A DNA stretch of 64,000 nt from contig NZ_ARQK01000050.1 in NCBI RefSeq assembly GCF_000385215.1, positions 17,327 to 81,326 on the forward strand. Direction: 5' to 3'. Position numbers and translations under genes: made by a program. Positions 1 to 9,880 of the stretch are shown piece after piece. The stretch's first letter is position 1; each line of letters begins with the position of its first letter. Origin of the DNA: Thioalkalivibrio thiocyanoxidans ARh2. GTDB taxonomy: Bacteria > Pseudomonadota > Gammaproteobacteria > Ectothiorhodospirales > Ectothiorhodospiraceae. Under the pieces are notes generated by a model, which made no database searches, was not told where the DNA came from, and saw only the letters and a list, made by a program, of their open reading frames with translations.

Positions 1-203
1 CCGAGGCCGCGCTGGATCACCTGGGCGAGGCTGGTTTCGACCCGGTGTATGGGGCCCGGCCGCTGAAGCGGGCGATCCAGACACAGCTGGAGAACCCGCT
101 GGCACAGTCGCTACTCTCCGGCGAGTTCGTCCCCGGCGATACCATCGAGGTGGATCTGGAGGGTGGTCAGCTGCACTTCGGCAAGACTCGCGCCGCTGCC
201 TGA
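1..203 (+). CDS. clpB: ATP-dependent chaperone ClpB, C-terminal fragment
   Basis: Only the last 66 codons are in the window, read in frame from base 3 and ending in TGA at 201-203. The residues [16 protein letters not shown] followed by ENPLAQ are the hallmark of the small C-terminal AAA+ subdomain of ClpB, which disaggregates heat-damaged proteins together with DnaK. The GAR arginine is the sensor-2 residue of that module. ClpA and ClpX differ in this stretch, so ClpB is the best call. The gene runs towards gdhA, with a strong hairpin between the two stops. Confidence 0.93.
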   Translation, partial: EAALDHLGEAGFDPVYGARPLKRAIQTQLENPLAQSLLSGEFVPGDTIEVDLEGGQLHFGKTRAAA

Positions 204-269
204 TCCGGCAGGATCGCGGTAGCGGGCCGACGTCCCTGCTGTCGGCAATCGCCACCGCTGGGTGAATGT

Positions 270-302
270 CCCGGCGGCGGGCCTGTACGGCCCGCCGCCG
301 GG
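270..302. terminator. Hairpin between convergent clpB and gdhA
   Basis: A perfect 14-bp GC-only stem (270-283 with 289-302) closes a five-base TGTAC loop. It begins 66 bases after the clpB stop and ends 7 bases from the gdhA stop, so it probably ends transcription in both directions. No clear T-run follows on either strand, so it is not a textbook intrinsic terminator. Confidence 0.6.
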
Positions 303-309
303 CTGGCAA

Positions 310-1665
<1,356 letters not shown>

Positions 1666-1703
1666 CTATCCTTGCGTTTAGCGTGAGGTTGGTGGGGCGT
1701 GTG

Positions 1704-1730
1704 TTTATACCCTACAGGCGACGACTGCAA
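1704..1730 (-). promoter_or_regulatory. Possible gdhA promoter
   Basis: On the minus strand TTGCAG (1725-1730) and TATAAA (1704-1709) lie upstream of the gdhA start. The spacer is only 15 bases, short for sigma-70, so the call is tentative. Confidence 0.3.
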
Positions 1731-1769
1731 GTCCCGGGGGTGCCTGCCAGGAGGTATTGGGGAGTCAGG

Positions 1770-3047
1770 ATGTGGACGAGAGGCTTGTGGTGCACATTGG
1801 GGGGCGTGGCCTGGGCGTGGTTGCTGACGGGCTGCGCATTGTGGGATGCCCGCGGCCAGTTGCTGATGATGGGCCAGGCCTGCACGATCACCGGTACCGT
1901 GATTGCGGATGACGAGGTGCCCGGGCCCTATGTGGTTGTGGCGTTCCGCGCGCCGGAGGAGGAGGGGGCGGTGCCGGAACCGGTGGACCATGTCGTGAGC
2001 GCCGGAGGTGGGGACTGGTTCTTCGGTTTGGCGCCGGGGCGCTACCAGGTGCTGGCTTTCGCTGACCCCGAGCGCGATGGGCAGCACGAGGAAGGTGCTC
2101 CGGTGTACCTGGCGAACGAGGGGGGCGTGCTGGAGTGTCCCGCGGGCACCCGTCTGACCGACATGGACATACGGATTGGGGGTGACGTGGCTGCGGCACA
2201 CGCGATCGAGTTGCCCCCAGTACGCGAGCGCGGCCCGGATGGCAGCCCCTTCAGCGTTGGCGGTGTAACGGTGTTTGGGGAGGTGATTTCGCTGGATGAC
2301 CCGCGCTTCGACGACGATGTCGCGCGCGGGAGCCAGTGGCGGCCGCTGGACTTCATGCTGGCCGGTTATGCCGGGATCTACTTTCTGGAGCCCTACGACC
2401 CCGACCGCACCCCGGTGCTGTTCGTGCATGGCATGAATGGCTCGCCGCGGGGCTTCGCCGAACTCATCGACCACCTCGATCGCGAGCGCTACCAGCCCTG
2501 GCTGTACTACTACCCGTCCGGGCTCCCCCTGCAGACGGTCGCGGCGCACCTGGCGCAGACCCTGGAAGAGCTCGAGTTGCGCTATGACGTGGAGTCCCTG
2601 CCGGTCGTGGCGCACAGTATGGGTGGGCTGGTGGCAAAGGGCTTTCTGCACGAGCGCGAGCGCCGGGCGACACCAGCCCGAATCCCGCGCATGATTGCGC
2701 TGTCCACACCCTGGCGCGGGCATGTCGCTGCGCAGTCGGGGGTGGACCGCTCGCCGGTGGTGATACCGGTGTGGCGCGACATGGCACCCGGCAGCGAGTA
2801 TCAGCGCCGACTGTTCGAATCGGAACTGTCGGGGGAGACCGAACTGCACCTGCTGTTTGGCTTCCGTCGCCCGGATGGCGGGGGACGCGCAGGGACCGAC
2901 GGCGTGCTCACCCTGTCGACCATGCTGCATCCGCCGATACAGGGGATGGCGAGCAGCGTCTACGGGGTGGACGCCACCCATGCGGGGATTCTCGCGCATC
3001 CCCTGGCGCTGGAGCGGGTGCAGATGCTGCTCGAGCCGGCCCCCTGA
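1770..3047 (+). CDS. Putative outer-membrane/periplasmic lipoprotein, alpha/beta hydrolase fold
   Basis: Starting at the ATG at 1770 gives 425 residues with a lipoprotein signal: a hydrophobic stretch ending in LLTGC, the Cys being residue 22. An in-frame start upstream at 1683 would bury this signal inside an Arg-rich leader and was not used. The first half resembles a beta-sandwich. The second half is a lipase-like hydrolase with FVHGMNGS (oxyanion region), the nucleophile elbow AHSMGG (Ser283), and a C-terminal DATHAG that can supply the catalytic His. It resembles PGAP1/lipase-class esterases; the substrate is unknown. The next gene, 99 bases on, is also an uncharacterised hydrolase on the same strand. 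Confidence 0.75.
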   Translation: MWTRGLWCTLGGVAWAWLLTGCALWDARGQLLMMGQACTITGTVIADDEVPGPYVVVAFRAPEEEGAVPEPVDHVVSAGGGDWFFGLAPGRYQVLAFADPERDGQHEEGAPVYLANEGGVLECPAGTRLTDMDIRIGGDVAAAHAIELPPVRERGPDGSPFSVGGVTVFGEVISLDDPRFDDDVARGSQWRPLDFMLAGYAGIYFLEPYDPDRTPVLFVHGMNGSPRGFAELIDHLDRERYQPWLYYYPSGLPLQTVAAHLAQTLEELELRYDVESLPVVAHSMGGLVAKGFLHERERRATPARIPRMIALSTPWRGHVAAQSGVDRSPVVIPVWRDMAPGSEYQRRLFESELSGETELHLLFGFRRPDGGGRAGTDGVLTLSTMLHPPIQGMASSVYGVDATHAGILAHPLALERVQMLLEPAP

Positions 3048-3146
3048 GTGTCGCGTGGGCGCCAAGCGCCGCGACGCATGCAGCGGTTTGGCGTAGGCTG
3101 ACTCAAGTGCCGCGAATCGCGGGGCTGTGCTTTCCGGGAGGTCGTA

Positions 3147-4310
3147 ATGCAGCTGTTCGAGTGTGAAGGCTGCGGTAGTGTCATTTACTTCGACAACACC
3201 TACTGCAATGGCTGTGGTCGCCGGCTGGGCTTCCTGCCCGACCGCCTGGAGCTGTCCGCGCTGGAGATGGCCGGGGATGCGCTGGATGCCTCGGGGCAGC
3301 CGATCCCGGGCGGGCTGTGGCGGGTCGCGGGGGATCCGGACGGGCCGATCTATCGCCAGTGCCGCCACTATGCGGTGGATGCGGTCTGCAACTGGATGGT
3401 GCGCCACGACGACCCGGAGGCCTACTGCCGTGCCTGCCGGCTGAACCGGACCATCCCGGATCTGACCGTGCCCGGCAATGCGCGCCTGTGGGAACGGCTG
3501 GAGACGGAAAAGCGGCGCCTGGTGTACAGCCTGCTGCGCCTGGGCCTTCCGGTCGTCTCCAAGCAGACGGACTCCGCCGGTCTCGCGTTCGATTTCCTCG
3601 CCGACCCGAATCCGGACTTTCACGAGGGTGCTGGTGTGGTGACCGGGCATGCGAATGGCGTCATCACGCTCAATATCGCGGAGGCCGACCCCGCCGTGCG
3701 TGAAAGCATGCGCGAGGCGATGGCCGAGCCCTATCGCACGATCCTCGGCCATTTTCGCCATGAGTCGGCACACTATTACTGGGACCGGCTGATCCGGGAG
3801 ACGCGCTGGCACGAGCCCTTCCGCGAGCGCTTTGGGGACGAACGCGCCGATTATGATGCGGCCCTGCGCCAGCACTATGACCAGGGTCCGCCGAGCGACT
3901 GGCAGGACCATTTCGTTTCGGCCTATGCCAGTTCGCATCCCTGGGAGGACTGGGCCGAGACCTGGGCGCACTACCTGCATATCGTGGATGCCCTGGACAC
4001 GGCCGCTGCCTATGGCATGGATGTCGCGCCCAGTGTGGGGGCGGCCGCGAGGCTGGGGCCGCAGGGCGGACAGTCGCATTTCGATGCCTATGCCACCGAT
4101 GATCCGGACGCACTGGTGGCACACTGGCTGCCGCTGGCGGCGGCCCTGAACAGTCTGAATCGCAGCATGGGGCACGCCCATGTCTATCCATTTGTACTGA
4201 CCCCGGAGGCGATCGCGAAGCTGCGTTTTGTGCACCGGGTCATTCAGGACTTCCGCACGGGGAACCGTTCCGCCGGCGAGCGGGAACTGTTGCAGGCCCA
4301 TCGCGTCTGA
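3147..4310 (+). CDS. Zinc-ribbon putative metallopeptidase
   Basis: This 387-residue cytoplasmic protein opens with a zinc ribbon (Cys6/Cys9 and Cys20/Cys23). A second Cys cluster follows around residues 72-97, including CRAC. The core holds HFRHESAHYYWDRLI, a zincin HExxH at residues 205-209, and further on an acidic WEDWAETWAHYLHI segment that may supply the third metal ligand. The architecture fits the family annotated as putative zinc-binding metallo-peptidase (the DUF2248 / Peptidase_Mx group). There is no signal peptide. No substrate is known. It sits between the lipoprotein hydrolase and the BCCT transporter on the same strand. Confidence 0.75.
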   Translation: MQLFECEGCGSVIYFDNTYCNGCGRRLGFLPDRLELSALEMAGDALDASGQPIPGGLWRVAGDPDGPIYRQCRHYAVDAVCNWMVRHDDPEAYCRACRLNRTIPDLTVPGNARLWERLETEKRRLVYSLLRLGLPVVSKQTDSAGLAFDFLADPNPDFHEGAGVVTGHANGVITLNIAEADPAVRESMREAMAEPYRTILGHFRHESAHYYWDRLIRETRWHEPFRERFGDERADYDAALRQHYDQGPPSDWQDHFVSAYASSHPWEDWAETWAHYLHIVDALDTAAAYGMDVAPSVGAAARLGPQGGQSHFDAYATDDPDALVAHWLPLAAALNSLNRSMGHAHVYPFVLTPEAIAKLRFVHRVIQDFRTGNRSAGERELLQAHRV

Positions 4311-4336
4311 CGGCCCAGCACTTCACGGAGGAGCGG

Positions 4337-6013
4337 ATGTACAACGTCGCGACCCGAGGACCCTTCAAGGGACTGAACCCGCGCGTGGCCCCGGTCGCGT
4401 TGCTGCTGGTGGTGCTGATTGCGCTGTTCGCGATCTATCGCACGGATCAGCTCGAGGAGGCCGTCTCCGGTGCCCGCGCCTTTCTGACGCCGTTTCTCGA
4501 GTGGTACTACGTCGTCGCGATGGCCTTCTTTCTGGCCATCGTGATCTGGCTGGGCGTCGGACGCTACAAGGATGTGCGCCTCGGTCGGGATGACGAGGTC
4601 CCGGAGTTCACCACGCTGTCATGGCTGGCGATGCTGTTTGCCGCTGGTATGGGCGTGGGGCTGCTGTTCTGGGCGGTGGCCGAGCCGCTCAGCCACTACG
4701 GGGGCAATCCGTTCCTGCTGGACAATGGCGAGACGGCCGAGGCCGCCGACATGTCCATGGTGCTGACCTATTTTCACTGGGGTCTGAATGCCTGGGCGGT
4801 GTTTGCCCTGCTGGCACTGATCCTGGCCTATTTCGGCTTTCGCAAGGGGCAACCGCTGGCGCTGCGTTCCGCCCTGCATCCTCTTATCGGGAAATACAGC
4901 CATGGCTGGCCTGGCGACATCGTCGATCTGCTGGCGATCCTGGCCACGGTTTTCGGGATTGCGACGACACTGGGACTGGGTATCCAGCAACTGGATACCG
5001 GTCTGGTGCATACGCTGGGTATTGGCGGTGGCGAGCACGGCCAACTGTTTTTGGCGGCGCTGCTCACGGCGATCGCCATCGTGTCCGTCATTACCGGTGT
5101 ACAGGTCGGTGTGCAGCGGATCTCCCAGGCCAACATGTGGCTGAGCGTGGCCTTGATAGGCCTGCTGCTGATCTGGGGGCCAACCCAGTACCTGTTGGCG
5201 CTGTTCGTGCAGTCCTCCGGCAGCTACCTGCAGAACCTGCTGGGGTTGTCCCTGTACACCCACGCCCATCAGACGGACCCCTGGCACTCCGACTGGACGG
5301 TGTTCTACTGGGGCTGGTGGCTGGCCTGGGCTCCGTTCGTGGGGCTGTTCATCGCGCGCATCTCGCGCGGCCGTACGCTGCGCGAGTTCGTCCTGGGCGT
5401 CCTGCTGGTCCCTACGGTGATCACCTTCTTCTGGCTGGCGATGCTGGGTGGCACGGCCCTGCATGCCGAGATCGAACGGGGCGTGGGCATTGCCGACATC
5501 GTCGCCGAGGACCTGACCTTGGCCACCTTCGCGACCATGGACACGCTGGAGCCCTGGCTGGCCGCCAAGGTCGGGGGCGGGCTGATCACGATCCTGATCG
5601 CGACCTACCTGCTGACCTCGGCCAATGCCGGGATCGTCGTGATCAACACCCTTCTGGCCCACGGTTCGACAGAGCACCGCAAGCGACATCTGACCATCTG
5701 GGGTGCGCTGATCGGGCTGATTACCGCGGTTCTTTTGCTGGCGGGCGGGCTGGAGGTCCTGCAGAGCGCGGTGATCCTCGCCGCCCTGCCGTTTTCGCTG
5801 GTGATCCTGATGATGATTGTCGGGCTGGTTCGAGGGCTGGAGCAGGAGCCCTGGGCACCACGGCCGGGCGAGCGGACGATCCTGCCCAGCGAGCCCTGGC
5901 AGGTGCCACCGGATCGCATGCACGAGCATTACGATACCGACGACGATGCCCCCGAATCCGGCCCGGACGACGACGATCAAGAAGACCGGGAGCCACCGCC
6001 ACGGCCGTGGTGA
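4337..6013 (+). CDS. BCCT family betaine/choline/carnitine transporter
   Basis: A 558-residue, twelve-helix secondary transporter of the BCCT family, which imports glycine betaine, choline or similar quaternary amines with Na+ or H+. Diagnostic stretches are GMGVGLLFWAVAEPLSHY near residue 105 and the Trp-rich segment FYWGWWLAWAPFVGLF near 325, part of the aromatic substrate box. A strong GGAGGAG ribosome site precedes the ATG. The cytoplasmic C-terminus is very acidic (runs of Asp), like the osmosensing tails of BetP/BetT-type carriers, although those can be basic or mixed. The exact substrate cannot be read from the sequence. It probably supports osmoadaptation. Confidence 0.92.
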   Translation: MYNVATRGPFKGLNPRVAPVALLLVVLIALFAIYRTDQLEEAVSGARAFLTPFLEWYYVVAMAFFLAIVIWLGVGRYKDVRLGRDDEVPEFTTLSWLAMLFAAGMGVGLLFWAVAEPLSHYGGNPFLLDNGETAEAADMSMVLTYFHWGLNAWAVFALLALILAYFGFRKGQPLALRSALHPLIGKYSHGWPGDIVDLLAILATVFGIATTLGLGIQQLDTGLVHTLGIGGGEHGQLFLAALLTAIAIVSVITGVQVGVQRISQANMWLSVALIGLLLIWGPTQYLLALFVQSSGSYLQNLLGLSLYTHAHQTDPWHSDWTVFYWGWWLAWAPFVGLFIARISRGRTLREFVLGVLLVPTVITFFWLAMLGGTALHAEIERGVGIADIVAEDLTLATFATMDTLEPWLAAKVGGGLITILIATYLLTSANAGIVVINTLLAHGSTEHRKRHLTIWGALIGLITAVLLLAGGLEVLQSAVILAALPFSLVILMMIVGLVRGLEQEPWAPRPGERTILPSEPWQVPPDRMHEHYDTDDDAPESGPDDDDQEDREPPPRPW

Positions 6014-6127
6014 GCGTTTGACGCCTCGTTTGGTCGGGCGGAAAGTCCCGCCGGCTTTGCGTTCACTTTCTGTTGCGCAGGCGTTGCCCTAGCCTATGCA
6101 ACAACGTTCGATAACCGAAGGAGCACC

Positions 6128-6418
6128 ATGAGTGACGATACCCTGCAGCTGTCCGGCGACCTGATCCAGAAGATCCAGGACGTGCTGGTCGAGACCGATC
6201 CCAGGGCCCAGCAGCCCATCGTGGCGGTACAGTATCTGAGTGCGATTACCGGCTTTCTGGTCGCGCAGATGCCGGAGTCGGTGAACGAGCGCAAGGAATA
6301 TCTCAAGCAGCTGTCGCAGTTCACCGAATCGGTATTTGTGGATATGGAAAGCCGCAAGCAGGCGGCTCCGCCGCCGCAGCAGGAGGCCAGTGGCGTCTGG
6401 CGCCCGGGCGACAGCTGA
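6128..6418 (+). CDS. Small hypothetical protein
   Basis: 96 residues, cytoplasmic, preceded by a clear AAGGAG ribosome site. Residues 1-75 look helical and amphipathic (LSGDLIQKIQDVL, then SVNERKEYLKQL). The tail is a Pro/Gln-rich disordered stretch ending VWRPGDS. I do not recognise the family. It sits between the BCCT gene and a convergent TM2-domain gene, and its codon use matches the neighbours. Confidence 0.7.
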   Translation: MSDDTLQLSGDLIQKIQDVLVETDPRAQQPIVAVQYLSAITGFLVAQMPESVNERKEYLKQLSQFTESVFVDMESRKQAAPPPQQEASGVWRPGDS

Positions 6419-6447
6419 AAACCGTCGGGCTCCCCCAGGGCCGGGGC

Positions 6448-7026
6448 CTAGTGATCCCCGGTCTCGTCCTTCCTGTGTGAGCGCATCTGGCGCAGCATCG
6501 CCTCCTGTTCGTTGAAGCTCGGCATGCGCCGCTTACCGCCCGTGTCGCGATCGCGATCACTGGCCCCGGCGGTGCCCGGGTGTCCGGCGCGCTCGCTTTC
6601 CTTGATCGACTGGTACTCGGCCAGTTCGCGCTGGGCGTCCTCGTCGCTGGTGTAGCGGCCGCGATAGTCCTGCGGCGGTTTGTGACCCTTGCGCAGGAAC
6701 ACCTGCTTGCGCAGTTCCTTGTTGTAGTCCGTCACGCGGCGGTCGATCCAGATCAGATCAAACGCTGCCCACGCGGCTGCGGCACCCGCCGGGATCAGCC
6801 ACCACCAGCCGGTTAGCAGCCAGGCCACGATCAGTGTGGCCGCGGTGAGGCCGATGAATCCCGTGCCCCCGAGCGGCTCGCGCAGGTAGAAGCGGTGCAG
6901 CCCTAGCGGAAACAGGATCCAGGCGATGTAGGCAGGCGGGCGCGCGCGCATCTCGGCCGCAAGTTTCGCGTTGATCGCCTGCAGGCCGCCGCCCTCGAGA
7001 TCCAGTTCCTTCCACGCCTTGCGCAT
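6448..7026 (-). CDS. TM2 domain-containing membrane protein
   Basis: 192 residues. The centre (about 30-90) is a TM2-type module: two hydrophobic helices joined by a short turn and preceded by PPAYIAWILFPLGLHRFYL, whose G-x-HRFYLG-like motif is the family signature. The C-terminal 100 residues are highly charged and probably cytoplasmic, with RDRDTGGKRR and an amphipathic QEAMLRQMRSH end. TM2 proteins have no agreed bacterial function. It lies upstream of the gpsA strand group but is separate, being on the far side of the gpsA stop. Confidence 0.8.
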   Translation of the reverse strand: MRKAWKELDLEGGGLQAINAKLAAEMRARPPAYIAWILFPLGLHRFYLREPLGGTGFIGLTAATLIVAWLLTGWWWLIPAGAAAAWAAFDLIWIDRRVTDYNKELRKQVFLRKGHKPPQDYRGRYTSDEDAQRELAEYQSIKESERAGHPGTAGASDRDRDTGGKRRMPSFNEQEAMLRQMRSHRKDETGDH

Positions 7027-7109
7027 GGATGCCTCCCAGCTGTGGACAATCGTCCGTGCACGGTAACGAACCGCACGAACGGGTGCGATTGCGCGGGTTC
7101 GGCTCGGGG

Positions 7110-8108
7110 TTACCCGGTCGGGTTCTCGTGGGTCGGATCGCGTTCCAGCAGGCGGCGTGCGGCCTCGCGTACCGGTCGCCCCTGGTAGAGCACGGCGTGG
7201 ACCTCCGCGCAGATGGGCATGTCCACCGACAGGGCCTCGGCGCGCGTGCTGATCTGGCGCGCGGTCTCCACCCCCTCGACCGACTGGCCGATACGGGCAC
7301 GGGCCGTCTCCAGGTCATAGCCCTGACCCAGCAGGCGCCCCAGGCGACGGTTGCGCGACTGGTCGTCGGTGCAGGTGAGGATCAGATCGCCGAGACCGGA
7401 CAGCCCGGTCAGCGTGCCCGGCTGGGCCCCGACCGCCTCGCCCAGGCGCTGCATTTCGGCCAGACCGCGGGTCATCAGCGCGGCGCGGGCATTGCCGCCG
7501 TAGCCCGCGCCGTCGGCGATCCCGGTCGCGACCGCGAGGACGTTCTTCAGGGCCCCCCCCATCTCCACACCGATCACGTCGTGATTGCGATAGATGCGCA
7601 GAGCGTCGCCATGCAGTGCGCCGGCCAGGCGGTCCAGGCTGTGTTCGCTCTGCGAGGCCGCCGTCAGTGCGGTGGGCTGGCCGCGGGCCACCTCTGCGGC
7701 GAAGGAGGGTCCGGAGATCAGCGCGGGCGGGAAGCCGGAGCCCAGTTCTTCCTCGGCGATCTCGTGCAGCCAGGCCCCGCTGGACGTCTCCAGTCCCTTG
7801 GTGGCCCAGGCGACCGTCTGGTCTTCGCGCAGGCGGGGCTGCATCCAGCGCAGCGTCTCGCGAAAGGCCCCGGACGGGACGGCGAGCAGCACCAGCTCCG
7901 CGTGGTCGATCACGCCCTGGTCGGCGCTGATGGAGAGATTCTCCGGGAAGGGGATGCCAGGCAGATAGCGGGCGTTTTCGCGTTCGCGATTCAGCCGCTC
8001 GGCGGCCTCGTCCTTGCGGACCCAGAGCGCGACGTCCTGGTGCAGCCGCGCGGCGTGGATCGCCAGCGCGGTACCCCAGGAGCCGCCACCCAGGAGTGCA
8101 ATGCGCAC
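7110..8108 (-). CDS. gpsA: Glycerol-3-phosphate dehydrogenase [NAD(P)+]
   Basis: 332 residues from a GTG start. It reduces dihydroxyacetone phosphate to sn-glycerol-3-phosphate, the backbone for phospholipids. The N-terminal Rossmann motif IALLGGGSWGTALA is typical of GpsA. The catalytic Lys region lies in GGALKNVLAVATGIADG, and LSGLGDLILTC is also conserved. It is the last gene of the rhodanese-grxC-secB-gpsA operon, 16 bases after secB, the same order as E. coli yibN-grxC-secB-gpsA. Confidence 0.97.
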   Translation of the reverse strand: MRIALLGGGSWGTALAIHAARLHQDVALWVRKDEAAERLNRERENARYLPGIPFPENLSISADQGVIDHAELVLLAVPSGAFRETLRWMQPRLREDQTVAWATKGLETSSGAWLHEIAEEELGSGFPPALISGPSFAAEVARGQPTALTAASQSEHSLDRLAGALHGDALRIYRNHDVIGVEMGGALKNVLAVATGIADGAGYGGNARAALMTRGLAEMQRLGEAVGAQPGTLTGLSGLGDLILTCTDDQSRNRRLGRLLGQGYDLETARARIGQSVEGVETARQISTRAEALSVDMPICAEVHAVLYQGRPVREAARRLLERDPTHENPTG

Positions 8109-8124
8109 GGGTACGAGTCCCGGC

Positions 8125-8661
8125 TCAGGCCTGGGAGGTCGACTCCGGCGAGGCCGCCTGCGAGTCGCCGGACGCCTTCTTCTGGTCTTCCAGGTGTTGC
8201 TGGTACAGCGCCTCGAAGTTGACCGGCTGCAGCAGCAGCTGCGGGAAGCCGCCCTTGAGCACCAGGTCGGCGACCGTTTCGCGGGCGAACGGGAACAGCA
8301 GGTTCGGGCAGTAGGAGCCGAGCAGCTGGTTGAGCTGGTCGCGGGGGAAGCCGCGGACGATGAAGACGCCGGCCTGGTTGATCTCGACCAGGTAGGCGGT
8401 CTTGCCGTTGGACTCGGTGGTCACGGTCAGTTTCAGCTCGACCTCGAACACGCCTTCCTCTTCGCGAATCGGGCGGGCGTTGGTGTTCAGCTGGATGTTC
8501 GTCTCGCCCTTCCACTCGTTCAGAAAGATCTCGGGGGCGTCCGGCGATTCGAACGAGATGTCCTTGATGAACACCTTCTGGATGGAGAAGCCGGGGTTGT
8601 CCTGGGTGTTGCCCTGCGCACCTGCGCCGTTGCCGCTGGTGTTGGAAGTGTCTTCAGCCAT
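8125..8661 (-). CDS. secB: Protein-export chaperone SecB
   Basis: 178 residues; the SecB core spans about residues 25-160. SecB holds preproteins unfolded and delivers them to SecA. Family hallmarks visible are FSIQKVFIKDISFE, LVEINQAGVF and YCPNLLFPFARE. The N-terminal 20 residues are Gly/Asn/Thr-rich and the C-terminal tail is Ser/Ala-rich; both are probably disordered extensions compared with the 155-residue E. coli protein. Confidence 0.97.
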   Translation of the reverse strand: MAEDTSNTSGNGAGAQGNTQDNPGFSIQKVFIKDISFESPDAPEIFLNEWKGETNIQLNTNARPIREEEGVFEVELKLTVTTESNGKTAYLVEINQAGVFIVRGFPRDQLNQLLGSYCPNLLFPFARETVADLVLKGGFPQLLLQPVNFEALYQQHLEDQKKASGDSQAASPESTSQA

Positions 8662-8733
8662 GATGTCGTTCCGAGTCGTGGAGAGTGGATTCGTATCGGG
8701 GCATCGTATAGCAATGCGGCGCCGGAATGGGGC

Positions 8734-9012
8734 TCAGCTCGCGCTGGCCGGCTCGATCCCGGCCGCTTCGGCCATGTGTTGCAGTTCGCCGGAGCGGTCC
8801 AGCGCCTGCAGCTCGTCGTAGCCGCCAATGTGGGTGTCGCCGAGGAAGATCTGCGGTACCGAGCTGCGCCCGGCACGCTGTTCCATTTCCGCGCGCGCAC
8901 CGGGTTCGCGGTCGACCGGGTGGTCGTCGAAGGGGTAGCCGTGGTGGATCAGCAGCCGGCGGGCCAGCAGGCAGAATGGGCACCGGACCGTGCCATAGAC
9001 CTCGAAGCGCAT
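8734..9012 (-). CDS. grxC: Glutaredoxin 3
   Basis: 92 residues with the dithiol site CPFC at residues 12-15 (E. coli Grx3 has CPYC). The cis-Pro segment SVPQIFLGDTHIGGYDEL binds glutathione. It reduces disulfides and glutathionylated proteins. Its ATG shares a base with the stop of the upstream rhodanese gene (TAATG), so the two are translationally coupled. Confidence 0.95.
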   Translation of the reverse strand: MRFEVYGTVRCPFCLLARRLLIHHGYPFDDHPVDREPGARAEMEQRAGRSSVPQIFLGDTHIGGYDELQALDRSGELQHMAEAAGIEPASAS

Positions 9013-9440
9013 TATTTCTTCTTGATCGGCATGCCCGCGGATTGCCAGGCCTGGATGCCGCCCTGGAGGTTCACGACATCCTGGAAGCCCGCTGCGGTTA
9101 GTTGCGAGGCCGCCATCGCGGAGCGATTGCCGCTGCGGCAGTAGACCACTACCGGCTTGTCCTTGTACTTGGCGATGTCGTCCATGCGCTTTTGCAGACT
9201 ACCCACCGGGATGTGCTTGGCGCCACTGATGCGCCCGGAGGCAATCTCGTTGTCCTCGCGCACGTCCAGTACCAGGCTGTCGTCCTGGTTGATCACGCGC
9301 ACGGCCTCGCTCGGAGACAGGGTGCGGTACTTGCGGGTCAGGCGGCGGAACTCGGTGAACAGGATCATCCCGACGACCGCGAGCAGGGCACCGGTCAGGA
9401 TCGGGTGATTGGACAGGAATTCAGGGAGTCTTTCGAGCAT
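9012..9440 (-). CDS. yibN: Membrane-anchored rhodanese-like protein (YibN type)
   Basis: 142 residues. An N-terminal transmembrane helix (about 14-30) anchors a single rhodanese domain facing the cytoplasm. The active loop CRSGNRS carries the catalytic Cys that accepts a persulfide sulfur, and LDVREDNEIASGRISGA is the conserved CH2-like segment. It matches E. coli YibN in size, topology and neighbours. It follows an ArsR regulator by 27 bases and overlaps grxC, so all three are probably co-transcribed. Sulfur trafficking is the likely role; the physiological acceptor is unknown. Confidence 0.93.
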   Translation of the reverse strand: MLERLPEFLSNHPILTGALLAVVGMILFTEFRRLTRKYRTLSPSEAVRVINQDDSLVLDVREDNEIASGRISGAKHIPVGSLQKRMDDIAKYKDKPVVVYCRSGNRSAMAASQLTAAGFQDVVNLQGGIQAWQSAGMPIKKK

Positions 9441-9467
9441 TCAGGGGCCGCGTTGGTCAGGGAGATG

Positions 9468-9803
9468 TCAGGAGCTGCAGAAAACGTCCTGCATCATACC
9501 GATCAGGCGCAGTGTGCGGGAGTCCCCCACCCGGTAGTAGACGCGGTTCGCATCCTTGCGGGTGGCCAGAATGCCCTTATCGCGCAGGATGCCCAGATGC
9601 TGCGAAATGTTGCTCTGCGAGGTCCCGACCTGATCGACAATTTCCTGTACGCTGATCTCGCGATCGCCGAGAATGCAGAGGATCTTGAGCCGCAGGGGGT
9701 GGGACATGGCCTTGAGCGAGCGCGAGGCCCGCTCGATGTCCTCGTCCTGGGACATCAGTTCGTCTTCGACCACCTTTTCGTCTTCGAGCGTTTCGTTGCT
9801 CAC
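9468..9803 (-). CDS. ArsR-family regulator, probable persulfide sensor (BigR/SqrR/YgaV-like)
   Basis: 111 residues from a GTG start chosen for its AAGAGG ribosome site six bases upstream. The reading frame runs on far upstream, but only as a shadow of the divergent envC gene. It is a winged helix-turn-helix with the recognition region TSQSNISQHLGILRDKG. It lacks the ELCVC metal site of ArsR/SmtB. Instead it has two cysteines, Cys43 in LKILCILG and Cys109 near the C-terminus (DVFCSS). These are 66 residues apart, the same spacing as the persulfide-reactive pair of SqrR and BigR as I recall it. It is first in the operon with rhodanese, grxC, secB and gpsA. Sensing of sulfane sulfur is inferred. 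Confidence 0.85.
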   Translation of the reverse strand: MSNETLEDEKVVEDELMSQDEDIERASRSLKAMSHPLRLKILCILGDREISVQEIVDQVGTSQSNISQHLGILRDKGILATRKDANRVYYRVGDSRTLRLIGMMQDVFCSS

Positions 9804-9880
9804 GGCATGCCTCTTTATTGTTTTGCGAAACAGCAGGCCCGTAACCGGGTGAGAATATAAGTACCTAAACGTACCCCGAT

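Noticed and set aside
1683..1769. N-terminal extension of the lipoprotein gene
   Set aside because: It would hide the lipoprotein signal; the ATG at 1770 fits the lipobox.
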